DNA of 64,000 nucleotides. It comes from Bugulina stolonifera (taxonomy: Eukaryota; Bryozoa; Gymnolaemata; Cheilostomatida; Bugulidae). The number at the start of each line of letters is the position of its first letter. Position 1 is the stretch's first letter. The translations under genes and the position numbers were made by a program. Location: assembly GCA_935421135.1 (NCBI GenBank), contig OW285189.1:8763072-8827071 (forward strand). Direction: 5' to 3'. A model generated the notes under the pieces. The model searched no databases and was not told where the DNA came from. It worked only from the letters and a program-made list of their open reading frames with translations. Positions 1-11,700 of this stretch are shown piece by piece.

Positions 1-3000
1 GTGGTCCGAAAAGGCGGAGTCAGTGAGCTTCTTTTGGAGTAGCTTAAAGCGCCGAGCTGCAATTTGCTTCGAGTTATTAGTTTGAGGTTTATGTTTAAAG
101 GGCAGTGGCATTGTCATGTAGCCATCTTCATCCTTATAGATTTGTTCTTTCATTAATTTCAAAAATTCGACATCGTCTATAGAAAGAGTGTTTGTTTCGT
201 CACTGTTGGACGCTTTGAAGTCAGAGCTAAGAATGCTGATCAGCTGTGCTACTTGTTCATTATGTGTGTCAGGTTTTACAAGGAAGTCAATTTTTGATCT
301 GTCAACTGTAGGAGTCTGCAGTATGTTAGCAGTTACTCTTATTTGGTTTGTAGCTATCTGTGGAGGTGTTGAATCACCCATTAGAGCCCAACCTAAGTCT
401 GTCAATTTGGCAAAGGGTTCATCATCACTGCCGACAATATAGTCTCTTGGAATATATGCTTGTGTCAGGTTGCCACCTATAAGAAGACCTACATCTATGT
501 CCTCTCGTAGTGGCATGAGCTTGTTGGAAAGGTGACGTAAGTGAGGCCACTTTCGTACAGAATCTGGTGTCGGGATGTGGTCCCGGTTGAGGGGGATTTT
601 TGTTTGTGCATACACATTTGGTAAGTTTAGGTACTTGTGGTGGTTGTATCCACGTACTTGTAGTCCGAAGACCTCAGCCCTGCTCACTGTATCACCATCA
701 ACATTGCTCAGTGTGCTCATGTTCAAATCAGAGTTTTTGACATCACTTGTGTTAAGTTTTGCTAGTGTGCTATTTGTGATGAAACTATTGTCAGCTCCAG
801 AATCTATTAGTGCATAAACAAGTACTTCATTATTTGGATCAGATTTGGAAGATACAAAAACTGGTACGGTCCATGACATGATCTGTGAACTCCTACATGT
901 ATCTGCATTGTTTGTATTAGCGACTTGAACTAGTTGTGGTGTTGTTGGTTTGCTTCCAGCACTTTTTTCGCCTGCATTTGGTGCTGCATTCTGATCAGTT
1001 GGTTTTGTTTTAGAAGACTTGTTGGTTTCATTGTAATTGGAAGGCTTTCCATTTTGCTGCTTATCATTTTGACTTTCAGCATGTTCCTTGCGCCTAGACA
1101 TTACAAAGTCATGTGACACAGTTGGGTGATTTTGGCTGCAATTGTTTTTACGGCACTTGGCAGGGTTTTTGCAATCTTTTGACATATGGTTTGGTTTCAG
1201 GCAAGAAAAGCACAACGAATTGTTTTTCATGAACTCAACCTGTTTCTCATGACTCAACTTAGCTAGATCATTGCAGTTGGATGTTCTGTGATTAGACATG
1301 TTACATTTGAGGCATACACTGGGTTTTGATTCTGCATTTCTGACATGTGCTTTCCTTTCTGGCTTTTTAAAATTATCTGACTTCATCTGCTTATTAGGTT
1401 TTTCACTTAGACTCATATTGTGCAAAGTTTGTGTCAAAGAATTGTTCATTGTGTCAGATTCATCCGTTAGAAATTCAATGAAGTCCCTGAGAGGGGGAAA
1501 CTTCCCATGTTTCTTCTCTAGTTTTGTGGCCTTTGAAGACCACTTCAGTGCTATAGCATATGGCAGCTTAAGAATGAGGTTCTTGTTGGCGGCCTTAGAG
1601 TCAAGGCTAAGGTCACCAGAGTCATATGCTGCACAAGACTCGAGAAAATCAACAAACCTTTCTAGTTGCTCTCCGTCATTTGACTTAATCTTTGGCCAGT
1701 CTTCCAACTTCTTCTCAAAGGCTTCTGTTATAACCTCAGGCTTACCATATCTTTTGTCTAGTTTCCTCCATGCATCTCGGTAAGCGTCTGCAGTCTTTAC
1801 CCGACAATAACCATTGATAGCATCCATTGCCTTACCCCCAACATATTGTTGAAGCTTAAGCCACTTCTGCCCTGGGGTGCATTGACTCATGTCAAAGGCC
1901 TCTTCAAAGGTAGTCTTCCAATCAGCATATTTGAGCGGGTCACCATAAAATACTGGTGGCTCTCCGGGCCTCTGCCGCACCGTATTAATGGCTTCAGCCA
2001 GGTGCTTGGCAAAATCAGGGTGGGTGCTTACAATGGAAGTCGGTGACTGATCCAGTATCGGGTTCCTGTGTATTTCTACCGGCGGTCGACGCATAGGTGT
2101 GGTTGGCAGCCCTAAATGTTCAGAATGGTGAGAGTATGATGACTGTCTAATACCCGAATTTCGTACTGAAGGAGGCCGCATGAGTGATACAGCATCACCA
2201 CGCAGTTCCTCCTCCTCTGCTATTGCTTCAGCAAAAATCTTTTGCTTTTGCACTTCAGCTCGTAGCTCAGCTTGGAGCTTAGCCTGTGTCATCAGGCTTT
2301 TGTTTTTCTGAACTTGAGACTGAAGTTTAAGACTCTCTTCTTCTAGTTGTGCAGATGCTATCTCTGCCTCTAGTATTGCTTGTTTGTTGGCAGCTGCAGC
2401 TTCGGCTTCTGCTCGCAGCCTTCTCAATGATTGGCTGTGGTTGCTCGAGTTACGGGAGGATAATGATTTATGATTTGAGCTGTGATTAGAACGTTGACTG
2501 CGAACGCTACGTTGACTGCGAGCGCTGGCACAACCAGGTTTCTCTGCCGCTTTATCTGGGTGTTGACTCGGTATCTCAATACTAGGGCCATCGTTAGAAT
2601 GATGCTTGGGCTTAGCGCTAAGGTCACCCATTCTATCAGAAACATTTTCGCTTAATTCCCGATTATCTGCAGAAACTCTGTCTACCTCTTTGCGCAAAGT
2701 TGGACTAACTTCCAAGTCGCCATTTGCAGTTTTGAACTTTTCATATAACTGTATAACATGGGTTAAACCAACACTTAACTCATTATCCATACTAGCAAGG
2801 CGCTCATAATGCAGTTGCACATCTCTATCGCTTAATTCCTCGAGGAAGGAAGCATGTATTACGCTTAAGGCTTCTATCGCTTGTTGCAAATCAGATAATA
2901 TGGGTAGATTTTGAATTCTGAGAGAAGATCTAGTATTTGGTTCGGTATGCTGTGTCGTAGTATAGACTGGTTTACTGGCCGCCAAATCTATCGTGCTCTG

Positions 3001-3123
3001 CTCTGCTGTTTCACTACGCGCTGTTCCATCACGCGCTGTTCCATCACGCGCTGTTCCATCACGCGCTGTTCCACTATGCGCTGTTTCACTATGCGCTGTT
3101 TCACTATGCACAGACTCTACCAT
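1..3123 (-). mobile_element. BEL/Pao LTR retrotransposon, Gag-protease part of the polyprotein (partial)
   Basis: The minus strand is open for 1041 codons from the ATG at 3123-3121 to the window edge, with an in-frame stop at 3153-3151 just upstream. Order of parts: a pentapeptide tandem repeat (residues about 6-41); a charged, Ala/Glu/Gln-rich probable coiled coil (about 235-335); a DUF1759-like Gag region from about residue 385 (reads GEPPVFYGDPLKYADW); two CCHC zinc knuckles (C-x2-C-x4-H-x4-C) near residues 603 and 637; and a DUF1758-type aspartic protease with its Asp-Ser-Gly at about residue 774. DUF1759, knuckles and DUF1758 in one frame is the known arrangement of Pao/BEL polyproteins. 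The reverse transcriptase start is expected at the edge; RT, RNase H, integrase and the 3' LTR would lie outside. No stop or frameshift is seen, so the copy looks young. Its mobility is unknown. Confidence 0.9.
3002..3106 (-). repeat. 15-bp tandem repeat at the start of the BEL Gag
   Basis: Seven units of 15 bp lie head to tail inside the reading frame. On the plus strand the unit reads CGCGCTGTTCCATCA, with C/T variants. Because 15 is a multiple of three, the repeat gives a pentapeptide repeat with a Thr-Ala core (for example ARDGT and AHSET). Copy number could vary without breaking the frame. Confidence 0.9.
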
Positions 3124-3361
3124 TGCTGTGTAGTGGTTAAAACAGTCTTTTTACAAAGGGTATACAACTCTTAATTGAAATATGTTACACAGTATAGGAG
3201 TGGTATTGTGAAATCTCTGCCCTTGGTTATACAGCAGGAAATTATTTTGCTATGTCAACACTATTGTTGTAGTAGAGAAGTGTTTACTGCTATACTGGCT
3301 TGCTTGGGCAATAGGTCACACACCAATAACTTGGGTTGTTTACAGACAACTAGGAGGTAGT
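3124..3361 (-). other. BEL element 5' leader between priming site and Gag start
   Basis: This stretch separates the putative primer-binding site from the first ATG of the polyprotein. The in-frame TAA at 3153-3151 prevents an upstream extension of the frame. No coding signal was seen. It would be the untranslated leader of the genomic RNA. Confidence 0.55.
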
Positions 3362-3373
3362 GCCAACGCACCA
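3362..3373 (-). promoter_or_regulatory. Putative primer-binding site for tRNA-Gly
   Basis: The plus strand reads GCCAACGCACCA. Its last 11 bases equal the 3' acceptor strand, discriminator base and CCA tail of the animal tRNA-Gly(UCC) type, whose 5' end starts GCGTTGG; the twelfth base also fits the T-arm end. The minus strand would therefore pair with that tRNA. It lies about 240 nt upstream of the Gag ATG, where reverse transcription would be primed. One base beyond it (3375-3376) a TG/CA dinucleotide could mark the inner LTR edge. The tRNA comparison is from memory. Confidence 0.6.
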
Positions 3374-3374
3374 G

Positions 3375-3680
3375 TGGTTTGATCTACTCAAACAAAGGTC
3401 GAAGGTCAGCTTTGATAAATAGCTGTCGATGATTAATTAAATGATTAATTACTGCTCAATGGGACATAGATTCACTGTTGCCACTGTATGATTTTACTGT
3501 CACAACCAATGATAGAAAATATACAAACTTGTACATGCACTATGCAAAAATAGGGGCTATGTAGCAAAATTCCTAATAGAATTGTTATAACCAAAATTAT
3601 ACCTCTTTACTGTTCAGTAGAAACAGAATATTACTGCTCTATATAAAAAGAGAAAGTAGCTCTACTATGCTTCACTAACA
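3375..3680 (-). repeat. Probable 5' LTR of the BEL element, outer edge unresolved
   Basis: The LTR should start next to the priming site; the plus strand begins TGGTTTGATC at 3375. On the minus strand a TATATAG box lies around 3640, a plausible LTR promoter. The outer edge cannot be fixed because the partner LTR is outside the window. The end at 3680 (TGTTAG on the minus strand) is only one of several TG candidates. Confidence 0.35.
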
Positions 3681-6600
3681 AGCAGCTGAAAGTTAGTGAT
3701 CAAGAAGTTAGTTTAGTAGATTTTGTGATCATAGACATGCAGTTACTAAGAGTTCAACCACACAACTTATCTGTCCTGAAGATTTGTCGCTCTGGCTCTG
3801 GCTCCGGTCCTGGCTCAATACAGACTTTACTGCGGCTCCGACTCCGGCTCTTGGCTCTGTTGACACTTTCTTGCTGTCGACGTATAGTTGAGGGAGTTCT
3901 TGTATGCTGGCACGTTAGCAGATTCACTTGGGGAATTTAGTTTGTTAAGGTAGTTCTTTGTTGATTGGGAAGCTTGACATCAGGGTATTTGATGTAGTGT
4001 GTTTGGAACTTGTTTTAGTTATTTGTAGATATCCGAGTTTCATACGTACAGGTAGATAATGTACATGTACAGGTTTCACTTACTACGAAGGATTGTTTTG
4101 AGTTTCCCTTGCGGCGAGTAAATGTCACAAGTTTCACTGTAGCAGCCCCCCTGGTTGAGCTTTGAATTCACTGATGCTGTTTGTTTAGCGTTACGTTTTT
4201 ATTTCTGTATAATAATAGCCTTAGCACCTTAGCACCGTGAAACTAAAATAATGAGGAATAACATTTAAGCATAGTTATGTAGCTAATATAGAGTATGTAT
4301 AGTTGATTAAGAAATGTTAGAAGTAAAATATACATGCTAGTTATAAATGAAACTGCAAGAAATTAAGCACACAAAACATTATTTCCAATAATATTTAATA
4401 ATATGGAGCTAAATAAATACCTTGATAACACCATCCAGGAGAGTGTTAGTATTAGAGTATACTTGCTGTAACTTGTATAATAGAAATTATAATATGTGTA
4501 TATAGGATGTTCTAAAGCCTACATTATTACGGCTAGGCTTCTAAACTCAAAATGCCTAATGGTAAAATATCTCAGATAAATGAAAAATAAGAAAAATGAT
4601 TCACTTGATAGCTGTTGTAACAGTAAATCATACGTGGCAGCGGATCTTTGTCTTGCAATAATGTTGCAAGTACATGTAGGAGGAAACAGGATAAAGAATG
4701 GGCTTGGGTGGATGAATCAAGCAGCCATTGCATAGCAGTAAACAACTTACTGAAATTTTAAATCTAATGTATATTTCTAACAAAGACTTCACACATGTTG
4801 TAAAGTAGCTTTCTTTGACATGCTCATATCACACTCATAAAAAACACAATACTTTGGTTATAAGGAGAATAAAAACAAATATAGCTATTACACAATTCTC
4901 TGCTATAGTAGCTAGGTTGTGCACATCAAAAAGGATACTGGAAAAAAATGTTTATCCATTGTACCTGTACATGTGTTAAACTAATTGGGAAGAGTATCCA
5001 ACCAAATTTCCACTACCAAGTAAGGGCATCTCAATTTGGCCTTGGTTGATTCTTTCTTGCGTTTCTAAGCGAGATAATTATAATTGATAATCTGAGGCCA
5101 TAATATGGCAAGCCAATCTGAATGAAAGTGAAATAATTTACATTAGGTGTCTTCGCGACGGTGGGTCGATGGGGTCGCAAAAAAGCAAGGAGATGAGCCA
5201 TGATTGTCAATTTAACTCATTCCACCTAATCCTCGAAAATTGAGCGTTTCAATAAAAAATATAAATTACTTTATAAGGAACCCAATTATTGCATGATGTA
5301 ATTGGTGGCAAAAGTACATTATATTAAAATTTCAAGTTGTCTGCTCTTTGAAGTTTCTTTTTGTGTAAAGATTTCACAAGTAATGGGGCTTATTATATAT
5401 AATATATATAATATATAATGAACCCACAAGTTAGGAATATACGATACCACTTAACTCAGGAATTCATAAAAGCCCCATAATCAAGTAGTTGTATGTATAT
5501 ATATATATATATACATATATATGCCATATACATGTACATTGTACATTATATAAACATGTATATAAGATTCATTGCAACGTAAGTACATGTATTATATATG
5601 TGATTACATAACATGTATCCTGCATTATATAAATACACAAGTATAATACATTTCACACATATGAGAATCGATGGGCTAATGCTAGATGTAGTGCCAGTCC
5701 ATCAGCCTCACCAACTAATAAAATGTATGATGAATGTTACTCCTTGGTTACACTAAAGCAATATCTACAACTATGGAGTTGTCTTTTCATAAAAAGGAAA
5801 GACGATTTCAAATTAGCATTTCGACTCACATGGTACAAGAAACCTGAAATGGTAAACTGGGATTATTACTAGTTAGTTTGTTTTATAATGCACCACTTTG
5901 GAGTCACACTGTATGACATGTAAAAATCTGCAACCATGCAATGATTCCTGCTTTTTACGTACTTTAGAAAAGCAGTTTCTACATAAAACATTAGTATTAA
6001 TACTGCCAACAAATTTCCCCCTAGACTGGCCGCTTGGAGGAAATTACATCATTAATTTAGAGTCATCTACCCTTCAGTATGGAACAAGTCATCTCAAAGA
6101 CTGTCTAAACATTATTGATTGTCTTTGATGTTTATCCGGCTGCTGATTCGCTGAAAACAGAGACAATTTGAGGGAAAGACAACCCCACTTGCATGATAAA
6201 TTATCTACAAAGACCATTTATAGTGTACAAAGACATATTATACATTGTATAATATAACATTGTACTCTCTTGAATTTTAATATTTTACTCCACACACAAG
6301 GCCAGGTAACTCTGATGTGCCAGAACTGGCGATGCATGGCTTTTATTGAGCGGGTAGACATGGTAAAGTTTCTATGTGCTATGAAACTAACAGAACACTG
6401 TTCCATATGATATGTTGGTGATCATGTGTGGAATTGTCTTTCCTTGCATTTGCCTTGCTTATTAGAACTGTTCTCTCTATGTCACTTGTTGTTTTATGTG
6501 TGCAATACTGAGCCAACTCTAGAATGTTCTAGTTCCAAGTCCCAGCACTTTCAGGTACACAATACTTAGCCTATAAGTTATACAAGTACAATTATACTGT

Positions 6601-8608
6601 ATAATTCTACAACCACTTACTGTGTTTATTTTTGTAAACAAGCTTCCATGACCTGTAACCAGTATCTATCCAAGAATATGCCAAATAATTGGTTTCCCCT
6701 GCCATGAACAGCTGCCAACCAATCGGTGAAATTAAACGTTAGGTGGACTTAATATGACATGTGGATTATTTATTTTTATCAGCTTGTTTTTCAACGTCCT
6801 GCGCTCCTCAAATTTGATTTGGCAAAATTCCAGCTGAATCGCTGTTCACACAGGTATCAGCATTAGACTGTGGGCAGTGCTATATTTCTTAACGCCCACG
6901 GCTTATGTGCATAGTGCTAAAACAGGTTTCAGTGCTAGATAGGATTTTTTATTCCACTCAGAGTGGAGATACTAGAAACCATGGAGTAATAACTCCAAAA
7001 ATGTTTATTGCAACATTATTATGGTTACTGATAAAATGTGTTTGCCAAGTGTGCTAAAGTTGGCTACAGCTATCAAGGATCTTCTTAATTTTATTCTGTT
7101 AATGAAGGGTGTGTTTTTTAATTCTTTTTCAATTGTCCAAGTAACTTGGGCCATACCATAGGATATATTCCCAAAGGATACCGAAGAATAAAGGTTGGGC
7201 AACTCCCTCCATCTTTAATTATGACATAAAATCAATGAGCTGTTGGGAGGGACAAATTAACTGGCCAGTCAGGAAATGGATCATTAGTAGTAGTAGAACA
7301 GAGGGAATAAAATTACATAATGCCTCTAAATGACTTTCATCTGTATAAATTGGGTCTAATTTGCTTCATTGTTCAATGACAATTAGTGGTTAACAAGTTT
7401 GTTATTTGTTTTCATTTAAAGTATTTTTCCTCACTAACTGCAATAACCAAGAAAGCAGAGAGAATCACAAATGAATGGGCTGGGATACTCAAATAGTGGA
7501 ACAGGAGACAGTGTCTCCCCCCCCCCCCCCCAGTTCAGACCACAGACATAATCCAGCTATAACTAGGGATCTAGTAGATTTTATACACATGATCAATTGA
7601 CTACGGAAGCACATACTGGGATGATTTTAGGTGTCAGTAAAGTTAAATGACCGATTTGGAGAGCAATTGTTAGCTAGCAGGGATAGATTTGAATATGTAG
7701 GGTTCTGTTTAGGGGCATATAAAAGGGGCGTTCTAGACGCAATTACATGTCTTTACTTCCACTATCTCCGGTGTGAACCAGCGTAGGTGCCTTATGCAAC
7801 CACAGCTAAAAAAATAAATAACACTAAACCGGTGTTGATAATCTTTATCAGCAGTTAATTCACCATGTTTAGTATGACATATTTATTTATATCTTATTAA
7901 TCGCAAAATAAGTGATCCAAAGTTTACAGATTAGGTCAATAACTGCTCCGCATCCGTATTTACAAAACACATTGAATATGGAAGTGATGAGTTCACCTTA
8001 ATATACTGTGAATCACTTATCGAAAGTATATGTAAGTGTAATGTAAACGACAATACAAGTTTCTGATGCAAAAGACTTACTACTACAACTAAACCCCTGA
8101 GATGGATACTGCTACATATATTTTCTCTTGATCTAAATGTTCTACAACGAACCAAGGAGACCGCGGCTCACTTTCAATAAAAGAAGTTAAATGCCATTCT
8201 CGGTCACCTCAAAGTGGACTGACGAATGACCCTTCTTGGTACTACCTAGTTTTACTCAAATATTACTCAAATAAGCACCTGTAACAGCGTACAGGGAAAT
8301 CAGCTTCATATAAAAAATGCTGAGCCACTGATGATGCCAAAAAACTGCCTGTTATTATTAGTCATACTCCAGATTTTGAAACTCTGCTCCCACTTTGATG
8401 ACAGTTCCCTATTTCCTCCAGATTTTTACTAAATTTATGGCTTCTAGCATAAAAACTAAGTAATTCAATTAATATAATCCCCAATGTGTAACTTGTTGGT
8501 GTTTCATAACACCATTTACTACAGAACCTCATTCAAAACTCTACGTATGCAGTGCAAGATGGGATATTCCAGTGCCTCATGGATCAGGATGTCAGAAAAC
8601 AAATTTTT
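3681..8608. other. Intergenic, A+T-rich, no gene recognised
   Basis: Only short random-looking reading frames are present. It contains an imperfect GGCTC-type repeat (3786-3871), AT-rich palindromic runs (5391-5419), a TA dinucleotide run (5494-5516) and a run of 15 C (7517-7531). The Ser/Arg-rich frame around 3785-3870 follows directly from the GGCTC repeat and is not taken as coding. Confidence 0.6.
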
Positions 8609-8741
8609 GTGCCGATGAGCTAGGAATGGTTTCCTTTGATCAACCAAACCCCCAGGTCAATAGCCCTTTCGGCCTAGGCTGATCAGCCATGTTGCAATTT
8701 TTATTTGTGAACCAGGCCAGTCCAAGAGGTCGCAAAGACAC
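8609..8741. repeat. Dispersed inverted-repeat element, copy 1 (partial)
   Basis: The right half matches the copy at 51917-52190 closely, including a shared block from the CCCCAGGTCAATAGCCCTTT region through the end AGTCCAAGAGGTCGCAAAGACA. The left half is not recognisable, so this copy is truncated or diverged. No transposase is associated. Confidence 0.7.
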
Positions 8742-11700
8742 TATAGCATATGTACCTACAACATGTGAGGACACACAGGCTAGCTTCTCGACTAAAACCA
8801 ACACCAACAGTACACCATAGGTACTACACTGGCACGTAACCCAGCCTAGTGAGATGTCTGAAAGGATATTCCTCTATGCATGATTTAAGAAGCACAAAAG
8901 ATTTAAACCTTACGACAACTGTGTAAATTGCGACATGACAGTAATCCCAACGCTGTCATGCCTTATAGAGTTATAATAGAGTAGCATTATGATAATTGTT
9001 TATAACTGTATTAATTAGCTTATCTCTGTTATTATCAAAGGGATTACTGCTTTGTCATTGACGGCTATTGTACAATCATTCAGTGTCATGTGCTATGGTT
9101 CCACGTGGGTGAAACGCCATCCTTCTCAACTTCGCAATTTCCCGTTAAGAAAGTGTAAACAACATATTCTTGCAAAAACAACTTAGTATGTTAAATGTTG
9201 GTAGCCAATGCTGTTATTCTCCTAACACACATGGAAAATGCTAAATATAGATTTGTAATGAGACGTAAGACGCTAATTGTGCATGTTGGTGTATTGGGCA
9301 ATCACGTAAAGTATTCGCATGTCAATTGGATAATTTGAGAGCAGAAGACTTCTCTCGGATTGTTTACGCTGTCACAGCAGTAAAATAATGTAAATCCCTG
9401 CAGATTTTCTAACCTGCACGAAGACTCCTGCAAAAGAAGTTAGGGGGCGTAGAAGTGGAAAAATTGGGGATAATGTTTGTTCTTTTTCAAAACTGAAACA
9501 GGAGAAGATGTCTTCTCTAGATTTTACTGGTAGTCTGTCTGACCTTGCCCCAATCTCTAACCACAAGCAAAACACTAATGCTATCTAAGTTCCTCAACTG
9601 CTGCTAACAGCTCGAAAGGTATCCCACAATAATGTGTCCAATAAAGCTGTACTGTTAACAGGCTAGCTAGTCACACCAATCCAGCCTTTAATTAGTAGCA
9701 GAGACTTAGGACGATAACTTTAAATATTGGAGTGCACTTCTTGGAAACTTGAGTAGCGATTTTTGTTTGTTTGAACAGGTTTCAATTGCACCCAAAGGAA
9801 ATATTACCTAAAATTTCTCAATAATGCCTAGCTACTACATGTCTGATATTCAAATTATAATATTATATAAGATATCCTATGCTTATACAAACTAAAATGT
9901 ATATATTTTGTATAAATGGCCAGGCACTGAGGATATGACCTGTACATTTATCTGCATGTACAATACATGTAGGCGTGCATGTGCATATACAGTAGGTTTA
10001 CTGCATATGCAGGTCTATATGTACGATAGGTCTGCAGAGAATGTATACATGTACATGCTCACCGTGTTATGATGATCCATCAAACATGTATTACTATGAA
10101 TAGGTCTATTACCTTACTATGATCAGTTCACTGCTAATGTTGATGTTGAAGTATTATAATAATATATACCTGTACATGCATATGTTTTCCAGTATTAGAG
10201 GGTAAAAATTGAGTATCTGTAAGCATTTATAGTCAAAAAAGTGATAAACCTCCTGTTTCTTTGTTTACAAAAGATGTGCATACAGAAGCATTAGTGAAGC
10301 TGGTAAAATTCCAGCAGATGGTGAAATTAAACCTTAAAGATATTGATTAACTGATTTATTATGCTTGGGTTAAGTTTAAGATGTTATTGTAATTGATTAT
10401 GACATACATGCAATTTACTTGCCTAATAACATTATTGGAATGATGACAATAAAAGTTATGTGATAAATCTCAGTTTTGCAATAAACCATGCTGAAGTTGT
10501 AATTTATAACAATATAATAATATTATAGTAAAACGTGTGTAATGTCACATGCGTTGTATTAGTCATACAACTATGAACATGAGAGAGCAACGGCTACATC
10601 TTCTCAAATAGCACATTAGTATATCCTACTCTGTGACATCATCCACTAAAATCCTCCAATCTAGTGTGTCGCTCAGCACCATTAACTAGCTTGTGTTCTA
10701 AGAAAACCTTGCAATATTATGTCGCAACAAGATTTCCACTTAAGGCATCTACCCTATTTGTTATCACTTGTTATAAAATATATTATCGGCAGCAGCAGTA
10801 GTAACTGTACTAATCTACCAGCAGTAACATAATATTGTTAGTTAAGAGTTGTCCTCTTATTTCTCAGTGTTCACCCTATGAGCAGAGAGGAGACAACTAC
10901 ATTCACATTACACAATTTATACCGTAGTATTCATGAGTGTGTAGGTACAGGCAAATTACATAATATACAAGTCATGTATATCCATTAATTTTATTGGAAT
11001 CAGTATTTTTAACAATCAAACGATATTAATCTTTTCTTACCCTAGTGTATTATGCATTACCATTGTAATTTCAGTAATGTGTACCTTTAAATAGTTACAA
11101 CTTACAACCAACTCCATGGTTTTTCCAGTTTGGACTCAGTTTTAGAATTCCCTATATCAATTTATACCTAATTATTTAATTCAGTGCAGGTTCTTGATTA
11201 TTTACTGAAGAAAAGAGACAGTTTTACAATAATAGTAGGACATTGAAAAACCAAGTAGCGTTGGCATAGCTGAGGAAATAGTCGACATTTTTCATATTCT
11301 TAAAACATTGTCACCACCAGATAAGACTTCTCTATTCTTCGTCATTAGATATTCAGACAGAAGCTCCTACGGAATGACAGAATGTAATTATCTGGTTCCT
11401 GAACACAGATTAGAGTGGTACGGCGTGTGTATTCTACTCGTAATATATATACTACATGTATATACAAAACGTATTTGAACTTTTGGCTGAACATGGATCG
11501 TCAAGGATTTGCATAATTTAAGAACGATTATTTCTATATTTATATATGTATAATCTGTATGTGGTATACATGGTATATTTATTTACATGTAATATTAATA
11601 GTACGCACACATGCACTTGTGTTTCTATGCAATCCTTAAAGTCATTATTTTAGTGCAGTATGATTATGCATGTATTATAGAGCTGCATTATTAGAATATT

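Noticed and set aside
188..2046. Several plus-strand open frames up to 161 codons
   Set aside because: They are antisense to the continuous BEL polyprotein frame.
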